A DNA stretch of 64,000 nucleotides from Bog-473 sp963800725 (GTDB lineage Bacteria; Actinomycetota; Acidimicrobiia; Acidimicrobiales; RAAP-2). Made by a program: the position numbers and the translations under genes. The notes under the pieces are model-generated. The model was not told the DNA's origin. It worked only from the letters and a program-made list of their open reading frames with translations, and did no database searches. Positions 27,887 to 38,951 of the stretch are shown here, piece after piece. The stretch is from the NCBI GenBank assembly GCA_963800725.1, contig CAWDCE010000023.1:1-64000 (forward strand), written 5' to 3'. Within the stretch, counting starts at the first letter, position 1; each line of letters starts with the position of its first letter.

Positions 27887-28686
27887 GCCTCTCGTCGCAC
27901 TTCGATCCACCACCACCGCCCACCCCGCCCACTGGCCACGCGCTGCTTGAGGACAAGGTGGTCATCGTGACGGCGGCGGCGGGGACCGGGATTGGTTCAG
28001 CCACCGCGCGCCGCTGCCTCGAAGAGGGCGCGAAGGTGGTGGTGTCGGACACCCACGAGCGCCGCCTCAACGAAACCGCCGAGCAACTGGCGGCAGAAAC
28101 CGGCGGAGCGGTCCATGCGGTTGTGTGCAATGTGACCGACGAGGACCAGGTCCAAGCGCTCTACCGCGCATCCATCGAGCACTTCGGTCGCTTCGACGTG
28201 GCGGTGCACAACGCGGGGCTCGGTGGCACTGTGCCGCTGGTCGAGATGACCGACGCACAATGGTCGAGCGTGCTCGACATCACCTTGACCGGCACCTTCC
28301 GCTGCACCCGCGCCGCCCTCGGGCACCTCTTGGCCCAGGGAAGTGGGGTCATTGTCAACAACGCCTCGGTGCTCGGGTGGCGCGCCCAAGCCGGCCAGGC
28401 CCATTACGCCGCGGCCAAGGCCGGGGTCATGGCGCTCACCCGCTGCGCGGCGGCCGAGGCGGCGCCGAGCGGGGTGCGGGTCAACGCGGTGTCACCGAGC
28501 CTGGCCGAGCACCCGTTCTTGAACCGGGCCATCCCCGACGAGGACCTGGCCGTCCTGCGTCGTCGCGAGCTGTTCGGTCGCGGGGCGCAGACCTGGGAAG
28601 TGGCCAACGTCATCATCTTTTTGGCCAGTGACTACTCGTCGTACATGAGCGGCGAGGTCGTCTCGGTCAGTAGCCAGCACCCATGA
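27883..28686 (+). CDS. short-chain dehydrogenase/reductase
   Basis: 267 residues, starting at the GTG that overlaps the previous stop (GTGA). A Pro-rich N-terminus (DPPPPPTPPTGH) precedes the Rossmann fold. The cofactor loop is TAAAGTGIG (residues ~29-37), a variant of TGxxxGIG. NNAS (~159) and the catalytic YAAAK (~175) are present. The Asp in VVVSDTHERRL suggests NAD rather than NADP. It likely oxidises a 3-hydroxyacyl-CoA or an alcohol made by the operon. It overlaps the ligase gene by four bases. Confidence 0.9.
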   Translation: MSLSSHFDPPPPPTPPTGHALLEDKVVIVTAAAGTGIGSATARRCLEEGAKVVVSDTHERRLNETAEQLAAETGGAVHAVVCNVTDEDQVQALYRASIEHFGRFDVAVHNAGLGGTVPLVEMTDAQWSSVLDITLTGTFRCTRAALGHLLAQGSGVIVNNASVLGWRAQAGQAHYAAAKAGVMALTRCAAAEAAPSGVRVNAVSPSLAEHPFLNRAIPDEDLAVLRRRELFGRGAQTWEVANVIIFLASDYSSYMSGEVVSVSSQHP

Positions 28687-30369
28687 GCACCGAGGGGGAA
28701 GGCACCGGGATCGGCGGGGCGGCGGCCAGCGAGGAGGACCCGCGCGCCGATCTCACCTGGGGCACCATCCCGGCCCTGGTGACCGACGCCGCGCACCGAT
28801 TCGGTGACACCGAGGCTCTGGTCGACGGCGACGTCCGGCTCAGCTACTGCGATCTGGCCGACGAGGTCGACCGCTATGCCCGCGGGTTCATGGCGCTCGG
28901 GGTCGAGCCCGGGGACCGGATAGCGATCTGGGCGCCCAACTGCGCGCCCTGGATGCTGGCCGCGCTCGGGGCACTTCGGGCCGGGGGCGGTGCTGGTGCC
29001 AATGAACACCCGCTTCAAGGGCACCGAAGCGAGTTACGTGCTGCGGATGTCGGGGGCGACCACGTTGGTCACGGTGCGCGGGTTCCTCGGTGTGGACTAT
29101 CCCGCCCTGCTCGAGGGCGAGGACGTCGGGGCGCTGCGCACCACCGTGTTGTTGCGCGACGAGGGCGGGGACGAAAGTCCCTCGCTCATCGACATCGAGG
29201 CCTTCCTCGCACTCGGCGACATTGTTTTGTTGTCCGAATCCGCCGCACGCGCCGAGGCCATTGGACCGAGCGACATCTCGGACCTCATCTTTACCTCGGG
29301 GACGACCGGGCACCCAAAGGGTGCGGCGACCACGCACGCCCAGAGCCTGCGCACGTTCGGGACCTGGGCCTCGATCGTCGGGCTCACCCACGGCGACCGC
29401 TACCTGGTGGTCAACCCCTTCTTCCATACGTTCGGTTACAAGGCGGGCATCTTGGCCAGCCTCATGGCGGGGGCAACCGTCGTCCCCGAAGCCGTCTTCG
29501 ACCCGGCCAAGGTCATGGCGCGCATCCCGGCCGAGCGGATCTCGGTGCTGCCCGGGCCTCCCACCCTCTACCAGAGCCTGCTCGCAGACCCGAAGCGCTC
29601 GCAGTTCGACCTTTCGTCGCTGCGCCTCGGGGTCACCGGGGCCGCGGTGGTGCCGGTTGAACTGGTCCATGCCATGCGCGACGAGCTGGGTTTTTCAACC
29701 GTGCTCACCGCCTACGGGCTCACCGAGTCCTGTGGCACCGTGACCATGTGCCGGCGCAGCGACCCGCCTGAGATCATCGCCCACACCTCTGGGCGGGCCA
29801 TCCCCGGACTCGAGGTCGCGGTCATGGTCGACGGCGAGACCGTGGCCGCAGGAGAACCCGGTGAGATCGTCGTGCGGGGCTACACCGTCATGTCGGGCTA
29901 CTGGAACGACGAGGCCGCAACGGCTTCGACCATCGATGCCGACGGTTGGCTCCATACCGGCGACATTGGAGTCGCCGATACCGACGGCAACATCACGATC
30001 ACCGACCGGTTGAAGGACATGTTCATGGTCGGGGGATTCAACGCGTATCCCGCCGAGATCGAGGCCATGTTGCGCTCGGTGCCCGGCGTGGCCCAGATAG
30101 CGGTCGTCGGGGTTCCCGATGAGCGGATGGGCGAGGTCGGCTGCGCCTATATCGTGGCGGACCCCCAGAGCGAGACCCAGGGCGACGAACTGGCCCAAGA
30201 GATCATGCAATGGGCCAGAGAACACATGGCCAACTACAAGGTGCCGCGCCAGGTCGTCCTGGTCGAGGCACTCCCGCTGAACGCCGGGGGCAAGGTGCTC
30301 AAGCGCGAACTGCGTGAGCGCCACGGTGCCGGTCAAGATCACGTCGTGACCTTAGAGAGGAGCAATTGA
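28683..30369 (+). CDS. AMP-forming acyl-CoA ligase, FadD-like (one frameshift)
   Basis: About 560 residues across two frames. The ATG at 28683 overlaps the SDR stop by four bases and reads to WMLAALGALRAG. The second frame continues VLVPMNTRFKGTEASYVLRM to the stop at 30369. One extra G in the GGGGG run at 28983-28987 separates them; a fragment from 28990 is therefore not the true gene. The ATP site is FTSGTTGHPKGA. TAYGLTESCG, the YxxGD-like WLHTGDIG and the catalytic lysine region NAGGKVLKREL are present. It activates a carboxylic acid to its CoA thioester, the likely entry step for this operon. Confidence 0.9.
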
Positions 30370-31478
30370 TGCGAGGAATTGTCTATACGGGCGAGGGCGT
30401 CGAAGTCACCGACGCGCTCGAGGTGCGCACTCCGGGACCCAAAGAGGTCCGGATCCAGATGGTGGCGGCGGGGGTCTGCCACTCGGACCTCTCGGTCATT
30501 GACGGCACCATCCCGTTTCCCGCCCCGGCCGTCTTGGGCCACGAGGGGGCGGGCGTGGTCGAGTCGGTCGGTTCCGAAGTCACCTCGGTCAAGCCGGGCG
30601 ACCATGTGGTGATCGCGACCTTGGCGAGCTGTGGGACCTGTCGGGCCTGCAGCACCGGGCACCCGACGTGGTGCAAGAGCTCGCTCGGGAACATCTCGAC
30701 CCCCTTCACCTTCAAGGGTGAGCCGGCGTCGAACTTCGCCGCGGCCTCGGTCTTTAGCGAGATGACCGTGGTCAGCGAGGTCCAGGCCGTGCGGATCCCC
30801 AAAGAGGTCCCCCTCACCTCGGCCTGCCTCATTGGTTGTGGCGTGCTGACCGGTGTGGGTGCGGTACTCAACCGGGCCAAGGTCCGCCCCGGCGACACCG
30901 CGGCGGTGTTCGGGGTCGGAGGGGTTGGGCTCAACGTCATCCAGGGGCTGCGCATTGCGGGGGCGACGCGGATCATCGCGGTCGACACGTTGGCGGCCAA
31001 AGAGGCGCTCGGGCGCCAGTTCGGTGCCACCCACTTCGTCGATGCCTCGAGCGGGGATGCCGCGAAGACCGTGCGTGAGCTGACGCCGGCCAACCGCGAG
31101 TCGGCCGCCGGCGCCCTGTTCCCGCTCGGCGGGGTCACCTGGGCTTTCGACTGTGTCGGGCACCCCGCCGTCTTGCGCAGTGCGCTCGATTGTCTCGACT
31201 GGGGCGGCAATGCCGTGGCGATCGGGATCCCGCCCCGCGGCACCGAGGTGTCCGTCGACGTCAACGCGCTGGCCTACGTCGACCGGGGCCTGCTCGGCAA
31301 CCGCTACGGCTCGGCCCGCCCCCACCACGACATCCCCCTCATGGTCGACCTGTACCTGGCCGGGCGGCTCATGCTCGACGAGTTGGTGTCGCTGACCCGC
31401 CCGCTGGCGGCCTTTGGTGACGTGGTCGACGAGATGCACGCGGGCCGCGTCGCGCGCGGTGTCCTCACCTTCGACTAA
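30369..31478 (+). CDS. zinc-dependent alcohol dehydrogenase
   Basis: 369 residues. Its ATG shares one base with the ligase stop (TGATG). Catalytic zinc ligands are Cys37 (GVCHSD) and His of LGHEGAG; the structural zinc is held by cysteines in CGTCRACSTGHPTWC. The NAD fold has AAVFGVGGVGLNVIQG, and AVDTLAAKE suggests NAD. The pattern resembles class III-like and mycothiol/NDMA-type alcohol dehydrogenases of actinobacteria. It closes the acyl-CoA operon and may oxidise an alcohol to the aldehyde that leads to the acid activated by the ligase. Subfamily is uncertain. Confidence 0.9.
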   Translation: MRGIVYTGEGVEVTDALEVRTPGPKEVRIQMVAAGVCHSDLSVIDGTIPFPAPAVLGHEGAGVVESVGSEVTSVKPGDHVVIATLASCGTCRACSTGHPTWCKSSLGNISTPFTFKGEPASNFAAASVFSEMTVVSEVQAVRIPKEVPLTSACLIGCGVLTGVGAVLNRAKVRPGDTAAVFGVGGVGLNVIQGLRIAGATRIIAVDTLAAKEALGRQFGATHFVDASSGDAAKTVRELTPANRESAAGALFPLGGVTWAFDCVGHPAVLRSALDCLDWGGNAVAIGIPPRGTEVSVDVNALAYVDRGLLGNRYGSARPHHDIPLMVDLYLAGRLMLDELVSLTRPLAAFGDVVDEMHAGRVARGVLTFD

Positions 31479-31575
31479 GCACACGGGGTGCAACTGGTGC
31501 GATCGGCGACAGCGGGGCGAAGCGGTGGGGCGACGGGGACCCCGTCCGCTCGGGTCGCGGTGAGGTGCTGACGCG

Positions 31576-32322
31576 ATGAAGGGCGTCTTGTTGGCGGGGG
31601 GCACCGGGTCGCGTCTGTACCCCCTCACCCGCATCACCAACAAGCACCTCTTGCCCATCTACGACCGCCCGATGATCGCGTGGTCGATCGAGGCGCTCGT
31701 CACGGCCGGGATCGACGAGATCATGTTGGTGACCGGGGGCAACCACGCCGGCGAGTTCTTGCGCCTGCTCGGCAACGGCAGCGAGTACGGCGTGCAGCGG
31801 CTCTTGTACGGCTACCAAGAAGAAGCGGGCGGCATCGCCGAGGCCTTGAGCGAGGCCGAAGGCTTCGTCGACGACGATCCCGTCTTGGTCATGTTGGCCG
31901 ACAACATCATGGAGCGCGCCATCACCCCCATGGTCGATGCGTTCCGGGCCGACCCGAGTGGGGCGCGGATCTTGCTCAGCGCGGTGGCCGAACCGGCGCA
32001 CCTGCGCCATCTCGGTGTCCCGGTGCTCGGCGACGACGGTGCGGTGCTGCGCATCGAGGAGAAGCCCGAGCGCCCGGGCTCGAACTTCTGTGTCACCGGC
32101 ATCTACTGCTACGACGCTCAGGTCTTCGACGTGATCCGCACCCTGGAGCGTTCCGGGCGCGGCGAACTCGAGATCACCGACGTGAACAACCACTATGTGG
32201 CGGCCGGCCAGATGGCCTACGACGTCCTCGAGGGCTTCTGGGGTGATGCCGGCGAGTCGATCGACGCCTATTACGCGGTCAACGACTACGTGCGGGCCCA
32301 CGGCGCCAACCACCGCGAATGA
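31576..32322 (+). CDS. sugar nucleotidyltransferase, RmlA-like
   Basis: 248 residues. MKGVLLAGGTGSRLYPLT is the nucleotide-binding signature. NKHLLPIYDRPMI and RILLSAVAEPAHLRHLGVPV fit glucose-1-phosphate thymidylyltransferases, as does the metal-site LADNI in place of the usual LGDNI. EEKPERPGSNFCVTGIYCYD and WGDAGESIDAY complete the fold. It is about 40 residues shorter than RmlA because the C-terminal helices are missing, as in archaeal-type or short RmlA proteins. It should make dTDP-glucose or a related nucleotide sugar for envelope glycans. No rmlBCD genes are nearby. Confidence 0.85.
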   Translation: MKGVLLAGGTGSRLYPLTRITNKHLLPIYDRPMIAWSIEALVTAGIDEIMLVTGGNHAGEFLRLLGNGSEYGVQRLLYGYQEEAGGIAEALSEAEGFVDDDPVLVMLADNIMERAITPMVDAFRADPSGARILLSAVAEPAHLRHLGVPVLGDDGAVLRIEEKPERPGSNFCVTGIYCYDAQVFDVIRTLERSGRGELEITDVNNHYVAAGQMAYDVLEGFWGDAGESIDAYYAVNDYVRAHGANHRE

Positions 32323-32368
32323 CAGACTGCCCAACGCCGGATGCGGCTAAGGGATTGGGGGGAATCAG

Positions 32369-32632
32369 ATGATTGGCGACATTTTCGGACCCGATATTTT
32401 CGTGGCGTTCGTACTCTTGGTGCTCTCTGTCGCCACCATTGCCATCCCGATCTGGGCCGTAATCGACGCGGCCAGCCGGCCCGGCCCCGCCTTCGCCGCC
32501 GCGGGGTCGTCCAAGGGGATGTGGATCGCGTTGATTGTGGTCTTTACGGTATTGACCGGCCTTGTTGGACTGGTACTGGCTTGCGTCTACCTGGCCTCAG
32601 TTCGACCCAAGGTGCGCGCTCTGGCGCGCTAG
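32369..32632 (+). CDS. small two-helix membrane protein (DUF2516-like)
   Basis: 87 residues. Two membrane helices (FVAFVLLVLSVATIAIPIWA and WIALIVVFTVLTGLVGLVL) flank a short loop with IDAASRPGPAFAAAG. The tail is basic (SVRPKVRALAR). The pattern of AVIDAASRP, a gap and a WIALI helix recalls the actinobacterial DUF2516 family. Function is unknown. The ATG at 32369 follows a G-rich stretch (GGGGGGAATCAG) suitable as ribosome site. Confidence 0.65.
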   Translation: MIGDIFGPDIFVAFVLLVLSVATIAIPIWAVIDAASRPGPAFAAAGSSKGMWIALIVVFTVLTGLVGLVLACVYLASVRPKVRALAR

Positions 32633-32911
32633 TGAGGTGCCCCGCAGGGGCGCGGATTTTCCCGGGGCGACCGCAATCTCGGTCTCGGCAACTGGGTCGA
32701 ATGAAGGCAACGGCACGCCCGATGTCGGGGCGAATCTGCGGCGGCGCACATCACTCTTGGCGGTCAAGGCCGGTGGCGCGGGTGATCAGTTGGGAAATAG
32801 ACCCTGCTCAACGGGCCGTCGGCGTATGTTCTTCATACCAGTTGCAAGAGGAGGAGTCCGGGGCTAAACAAGCGTTGGGTAGATCCCAAGCGCAACGAGT
32901 GGGGGGACATT
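32633..32911. other. 279-base gap before the second surface-protein gene
   Basis: No gene is seen. A GCCCC-GCA-GGGGC hairpin right after 32632, followed by GGATTTTC, could end the upstream transcript. The rest must hold the promoter of the downstream secreted protein. Confidence 0.4.
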
Positions 32912-35543
32912 ATGACCACCGGTTCAAGTCGCATTTTCGGCTTACGCCAACTCCTGGCGGCCACCGTCATCGGGGCCATCGCCAGCGCCGGGGCGGTGAC
33001 CCTCTCGAGTTCAGTCGCTTCGGCCACAACCACCGACATCACCTCATCGGGTCCCTTGACCGACATTGGGGTCGTACCGACCTCAACTGTTCGGTGATGC
33101 ACTCAGGCGATGCCGATGGCGAGTGGTACGGCAACACGGCGTGCGGCACGCTGCTCGCGACCGGTGGCACCCTCTACGGACCGGCGAGCATTCCCGCCGG
33201 CTCCAGTGCAGCACCACTGACGCCGTGGACCGAGATCAGCCAGAGCGCAGTGACCGGCAGCGGGACGGCGGGTGATCCCTACAAGATCGTGACCGTCGAC
33301 GCGGCCGGCACAAGCGGGTTGCAAGTCACCGAGACCGACACCTATGTGGTCGGACAAGAGTCCTATCGCGACGACGTCGTGGTGACCAACACCGCGAGCA
33401 GCGCCGCCACCGGCGTCTTGTCCCGCGCCGGCGACTGTTACCTCCAAGACTCCGACACCGGATATGGGATCTATGACGCCGGAACCGGGGCGATCACCTG
33501 CACCACCAGCCTGACCCCGGGCAGCCGCATCGAACAGATGCTCCCCCTCACCGCCGCCAGCAACTACTTCGAGGGCTTCTACAACACGCTGTGGGCCAAT
33601 ATCGGCACGCAGGCGCCGTTTCCCAACACGTGCGACTGCGCCATTGACGAGGACAACTCGCTGGGCCTGTCGTGGAACCTGAATCTGGCGGCCGGCGCAT
33701 CGACCACCGACTCGTCGATTGTCACCTTCTCGCCGCTCGGGGCCGAACCGGTGACCCTGACCAAGACCGCCGACGCCTCGAGCGTGGTGGCGGGCGGCAG
33801 CGACGGCTACACGATCACCGCGACCAATCCGAACACCTCAGCGGTCACACTGACGTCGCTGAGCGACACGCTCGGTGCCGGATTCTCCTATCAAAGCGGC
33901 ACGACCACCGGGGCCACTACCGCAGACCCCGCCATCGGCGGCCAGACCCTCACCTGGGGTTCGATCGTGGTGCCCGCGGGCGGGACGGCCAGCGTGCACT
34001 TCGGGGTCACTGCATCGAGCACGCCGGGCACCTACAGCGATGACGCCGAGGGCGCGGCCACCGGCTTCACCGTTGTCGGCACAGGAGCAGCGGCCCCGGT
34101 CACCGTCACCGCGGGCACGGTCGCACCGAGCCATCTGGTCGTCAACGCCGCCACCGGCGAAATTCGCCGATTCGACGACCGTCTCGGCCGTGTTGACCAA
34201 TGCCAATACCTCGGCCCCCGCCGTCAACAAGTCGGTGGTCTTCACGCTCGATGCCAACGAGACTTGCACGGGCGTCACCGACGCCACGGGCACCACGTCG
34301 TGTGCCATCACCCCGAGCGAGGCGGCAGGCTCGTATTCGCTCGCGGCAGCGTTTGGCGGTGACGCCGGACTCGGCGCCACCAACGGTTCGGCCAACTTCG
34401 CCGTGACCCACGAGGAGACCGCCTTGAACTACACCGGGGCCACGACAGCGACCAACGGGCAGTCGGTCACGCTCTCGGGCGTCTTGAGTACCGACGACCC
34501 GGCCCCGGCCACGCCGCTCGGGGCGAGAAGCGTCACCTTCACGTTGGGCACGGGACCGAGGACGCGCAAATGTGTTCTGCGAACACTGACGCCAGCGGTG
34601 CGGCGAGCTGCACCATCGCCGCGGTCGACCAGACGGCCGGCGCGGTCACGCTCAGCGCCAACTTCGCCGGCGACACCTACTACCTCGGATCGAGTGCCAC
34701 CTCGAGCGTGACCGTGGCCGCCGCCATCGCGACGACATCGCTGACGACCACACTGGCCGGCGGCGGTCAACAAGGTGCGTCGATCGCGGTCCCGACTTCG
34801 ACCCCGGTGACCGACTCGGCCACGCTGGCGGGATCAGCTGCGGCCGACGCGACCGGAACGGTGAGCTACCGCGTCTTTCCGACGCCACCTGCACCACCGC
34901 GGTCAGCACCGGTGCGCCCGAGACCATCACGACGCCCGGCTCGTTGCCCGATGCCATCCCGGTGACCCTCGCCAATGCGGGCACCTACTACTGGCAGGCC
35001 ACCTACTCGGGTGACGCCAACAACGCCACGTCGACGAGCACCTGTGGTCCCGCGGGCGAGATCGAGACGGTGACCAGCGCGACGCCGCCACCAAGTATCA
35101 AACCAACCCACCTGCGGACCTCCTTGCTCGGGAGCGGGCGCTTCGGCGGAGGCTGGTGTCATTGGTTCGGCGATGTGATCTTCGTGTTCTCGGGTGCGTC
35201 GGTGACCGATTCGGCCACCTTGTCCGGGACCGAACCGCGCGCCGCGGGCGGCACGGTCACCTACACCGTCTACTCGGGCCACGACTGGGCCCACCCGCAC
35301 GTGGTGGCGAGCGGGGGACGGTGACGGTGCACCAACGGTGTCGTGCCGAGTTCGGCGCCGGTCACCATCACCCAACGGGCATCTATTTCTGGCAGGCGAC
35401 CTATTCGGTGACGCGGCCAATGCGCCGTCGCAGAGTCCTTACGGTTCCGAGGTCGAATTGTGGTTCCCGTGCCCAACTGCCACAACGGGTGGAACTACGG
35501 TGACGACGCCGGCTGTCGAGCGCCTTCGCCGCACGAGTGGTAG
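32912..35543 (+). pseudogene. secreted Ig-like repeat protein, many frameshifts
   Basis: The ATG at 32912, with GGGGGG just upstream, gives a good signal peptide (LLAATVIGAIASAGAVTLSSSVASA). The coding then jumps frames near 33067 (in GGGG), 34155, 34550, 34875 and about 35315, and at least once more before 35450. Reading across them gives TDIG...RTDLNCSVMHSGDADGE, a beta domain with paired cysteines, a conserved-repeat (DUF11-like) module EPVTLTKTADASSVVAGG, and Ig-like modules ending GTYYWQATYSGDANNAT. A second copy has IYFWQATYS. The end is uncertain; VPNCHNGWNYGDDAG stops at 35543. Without errors it would be an ~870-residue surface protein. No anchor is visible. Confidence 0.65.
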
Positions 35544-35667
35544 CGCACTTTTAATAGCTGCGAACGACCCGAAGGCGTTATGGCGACGCTCGGGGACCTA
35601 GGTGCCGCGCCCCGCAGCAAGTGGGCTGCCAGTGGTGGGTACCACCGGGCGCGCCGCAAGGCTGAGT

Positions 35668-37677
35668 TCAGTGAGAGCGCTGCTCGGCGGCCACGAGCAG
35701 CGCTTTGCGCACACTCTCGGCGATACCCGCACCGTCGAGGCCGAGGCTGGCCAAGATGTCGTCGGCGCGACCCTGGGCGATGTACTCGCGCGGGATGCCG
35801 AGCACCGCGGGTCACCGGGCCACGTGACTGCGTCGCGTCGACATTGGCGGCCAGCCGTCGATGAGGAATGATCCCGCCCCGCCGTGGCGCACGCCGTCTT
35901 CTGCGGTGATGACCAACGAATGGGTGGCCGCGTCGGCCAGCATGTCGGGATCGGGGGGTGAGACCACCCGCACGTCCCACACGCTCGCAACGATGCCCTC
36001 GGCTGCCAGTTCGTCGGCGGCGTCGAGGCAGGCCCCGACCAGCTTGCCGACGCCCAGCAGGCAGATCGACCCGTCGCCCTGCGCGCAATATCTGGGCCGC
36101 GCAGGCCGTGGCCGACATCGGCGGGGTCGACTGGCGTGGTGCGGTCTTGGGAACCGGATGGTTGAGGGTCCTTCGGATTCGAGCGCGGTGTCGAGCATTG
36201 CGGCGATCTCTTCGGCCGCCGACGGGGCGAAGACCGTCATGCCCGGGATGGCGAGGGCGAGGGCCATGTCCAGATGCCGTGGTGACTCGGGCCGTCGTCG
36301 CCGGTGATGCCGGCGCAGTCCAAGATGAAGACCACCGGGGCCCCGTGGAGGCCGACGTCGAGGTTGGCCTGGTCGAAGGCCCGGCTGAAGAAGGTCGGAT
36401 CGACCGCGACGACGGGGCGGATCCCGCCCATGGCCATGCCCGCGGCCGAGGTGACCTCGTGCTGTTCGGCGATGCCGACGTCGAAGAATCGGTCGGGGAA
36501 GCGGTCCTGGAAGGCCAAGAGCCCGGTCGGGCCCGGCATGGCGGCGGTGAGGGCGACGATGCGCCGGTCCGCCTCGGCTGCTTGGAGCAGGGCCCGCGAG
36601 AACGCCTCGGTGTAAGTGGCGCTGCGGCCCGGCGCCTGGTCGGGGTCTGCGCCCGGGTTCGTGCCCGGGGTCGAGATCCCCCCGGCGTCGGCCCCCGCCG
36701 ATCCACCCACCGCCTTGCCCGCCGAAGAGCCGACCGTGTTGCCGAGCGAGGCGGGCTTGGCGGCGCGCACATCGTGGAGGCGTTGGACGTCGTCCTCTTC
36801 GGCCGGGGCGTAGCCGCGACCTTTTTGCGTCAGCACGTGCACGACGATCGGGCCGTCCCATTCGGCCGCATGCGCGAACGCCTGTTCCATCAAATCGACA
36901 TCATGGCCGTCGATCGGCCCGGCGTAGCGGACGCCGAGCGCTTCGAAGAAGGTGTGCGGCGAGACCATCTCACGCAAGTGCGCTGGTGACCGAGTGCACG
37001 CTCGAATAGGCCAAAGGACCGAACGCGGGCAGGCCCCGCAGACGCGGTGCGCAGGCGCTCTCGGGTCTGTGGTGTAGGTCGGGTTGAGGCGCAGGCTGGT
37101 CAGGCTCTGGGACAGATGCGAGACCGTCGGCGCGTACGAGCGCCCGTTGTCGTTGAGGACGACGACGACGGGGATGCCCGAATGGCCGAGGTTGTTGAGG
37201 GCCTCATAGGCCATGCCCCCGGTCAACGCGCCGTCGCCGACCACCGCAATAACCTTTCGGTCGCGCCGCCGACTCGTCACCGAGCGCGAAGCGCGTTGGC
37301 CAGGCCGTGGGCGTAGGAGAGGGCGGTGGACGGCGTGGGAGTTCTCGATCCAGTCGTGTTCTGACTCGGCCCGATTCGGATAGCCCGACATCCCGCCGGC
37401 CTGCTTGAGGGTCTTGAACCCGTAGCGCCGACCCGTCGAGCAATTTATGGACGTAGGCCTGGTGACCGGTGTCCCACAAAATCACGTCGCGAGGCGAATC
37501 AAAGACGCGGTGCACCGCGAGCGTCAGTTCGACCGCACCGAGGTTCGAGCCGAGATGGCCACCAGTGGTGGTCACGGTCTCGACGATGAAAGTCCGGATC
37601 TCCTCGGCCAACTCGGCCAATTGGTCGTGGCTGAGGGCCTTGATATCGGCCGGTGTCTCGATGCTGGGAAGAATCAT
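35668..37677 (-). pseudogene. dxs: 1-deoxy-D-xylulose-5-phosphate synthase, many frameshifts
   Basis: DXS makes DXP from pyruvate and glyceraldehyde-3-phosphate with thiamine diphosphate, the first step of the MEP isoprenoid path. The ATG at 37677 gives MILPSIETPADIKALSHDQL. All conserved blocks are present in order but in changing frames: GGHLGSNLGAVELTLAVH, HKLLDG, SGYPNRAESEHDWIENSHA, VVGDGALTGGMAYEALNN (ThDP site), FFEALGVRYAGPIDGHD, EQHEVTSAAGMAMGG, and IPREYIAQGRADDILASLGL before the stop at 35668. At least six shifts occur, near 37440, 37310, 37270, 37010, 36265, 36165 and 35830. A ~45-residue Gly/Ala/Ser-rich insert lies between the first two domains (around 36650-36750). Probably sequence errors, since the path is normally essential. 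Confidence 0.88.
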
Positions 37678-37691
37678 GGCGATGGCGAAGG

Positions 37692-38951
37692 TTACCCCGA
37701 CACGGCGCGGGCCGACCTGCGCTCGGGGCGCAGGAACGAGATGGCGGCGACGGCGAAAGCCGCCACGGCGAGGACCTGGAGGCCCCGGGCGGGTCCGTAG
37801 TGCTGCGAGACCCACCCGACCACGGGCACGCCGGCCACCCAACCGATGTAGCCAGCCGCGGTGAAGGTGCCGACCGCGCTGACCACCTGGGTGGCCAGGC
37901 TCGACACCGTACTCATGACCAGGGGCCAGAACAACGAGGCCCCACCGGCCCCGAGCGCCAGCCCGACCGCGGCGAGGCCGGACCATGGGACCACCAACTC
38001 GAGGAGGATTCCCCGCCGGCCACGCACCCCCCGACGATGAGGGCGTGGCGGGCCGAGAGTTTCCCCGAACAGCGAGCCCCCGCCCCCCGGGTGGTCGCCG
38101 CCACCGATTGGCCGACCACGTAGGCACCGGCCCCGAGCAGGACCCCGGTCGCCAGGTGGTTGCGCAAGAAACAGGACACCCCAGGTGTCGACGCCGCCCT
38201 CGGTTACCTCGGCCAGCGCAAAGACCACCAAGAGGACCAAGAGGCCGTCGCGGCGCAGGCGCCCGATGGGGTGGCGCTCACGTGGCATGGAAGGTGATTC
38301 GGTGCCGCTTGCGTCTGCGGATGGGTGCCCAGCGGCCGGGTCCGCGCTTTGTGCGCTGTGGCGGTGGTGCACGGCCATCTTGTCGTTGGCGCTGGCGGCC
38401 CAGATGGCGACAACCGCCGCCACGACGGCGACGCCGGGCCAGATCCATCGCCACGAGACTCCGGCGTGCAGCACGATGCCGGCCACGCCAGCCCCGATCA
38501 GCGCACCGGCGTTGAAGAGGGCGTGGAAGCGCACCAGGACGGCGGGGTGGCCGATGAGGCGATGCGAGACCTCGGCGTTCATGGCGGTGTCGATGCAGCC
38601 GCCGGCGATCTCGACCAGGACGAGGGCCACGACAAAGGCCCACTTCTCGGCCACGGCACTCAGGACAACTAAGAGGACCGACCAGATCGCCATGGCCACC
38701 CATAACAGGCGCCGGGCGCCGACCCGGTCGGCCAGGTGGGCCATCACCGCACTCGAGACCCCGGCGACGGCGATGGCCACGCCGAGGAGGAGGCCGAGTT
38801 GTGCGTCGTTGATCTTGAAGGTCTGTTGGATGTTGAAGACCATGACGGCCCAGCTCCCCCAAAACAGCCCGAACGTGGCGAAGGCGGCCACCACGGGTCC
38901 CGCGCCGGCGAGGGATTCCCGCCCCGTTGAAAAGGCGGGCGCCTTGGTCAG
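37692..38951 (-). pseudogene. MFS transporter, about two frameshifts
   Basis: The N-terminal half is intact in one frame: VVAAFATFGLFWGSWAVMVF, LGLLLGVAIAVAGVSSAVMA, then the loop LADRVGARRLLW typical of the MFS superfamily, and four more helices. A His-rich loop follows (KMAVHHRHS). The frame changes after GVDTWGVLFL near 38165 (to RNHLATGVLLGAGAYVVGQS) and back near 38010 (ILLELVVPWSGLAAVGLALG). The C-terminus ends RPERRSARAVSG. Twelve helices in total are likely. The start is unclear: a GTG at 38894 is short, and a CTG at 38951 overlaps the thioesterase stop. Substrate is unknown. Confidence 0.75.

Noticed and set aside
28990..30369. Separate acyl-CoA ligase gene starting at 28990
   Set aside because: The residues before it in the other frame supply the normal ligase N-terminus, and a single extra G in a G run explains the split.
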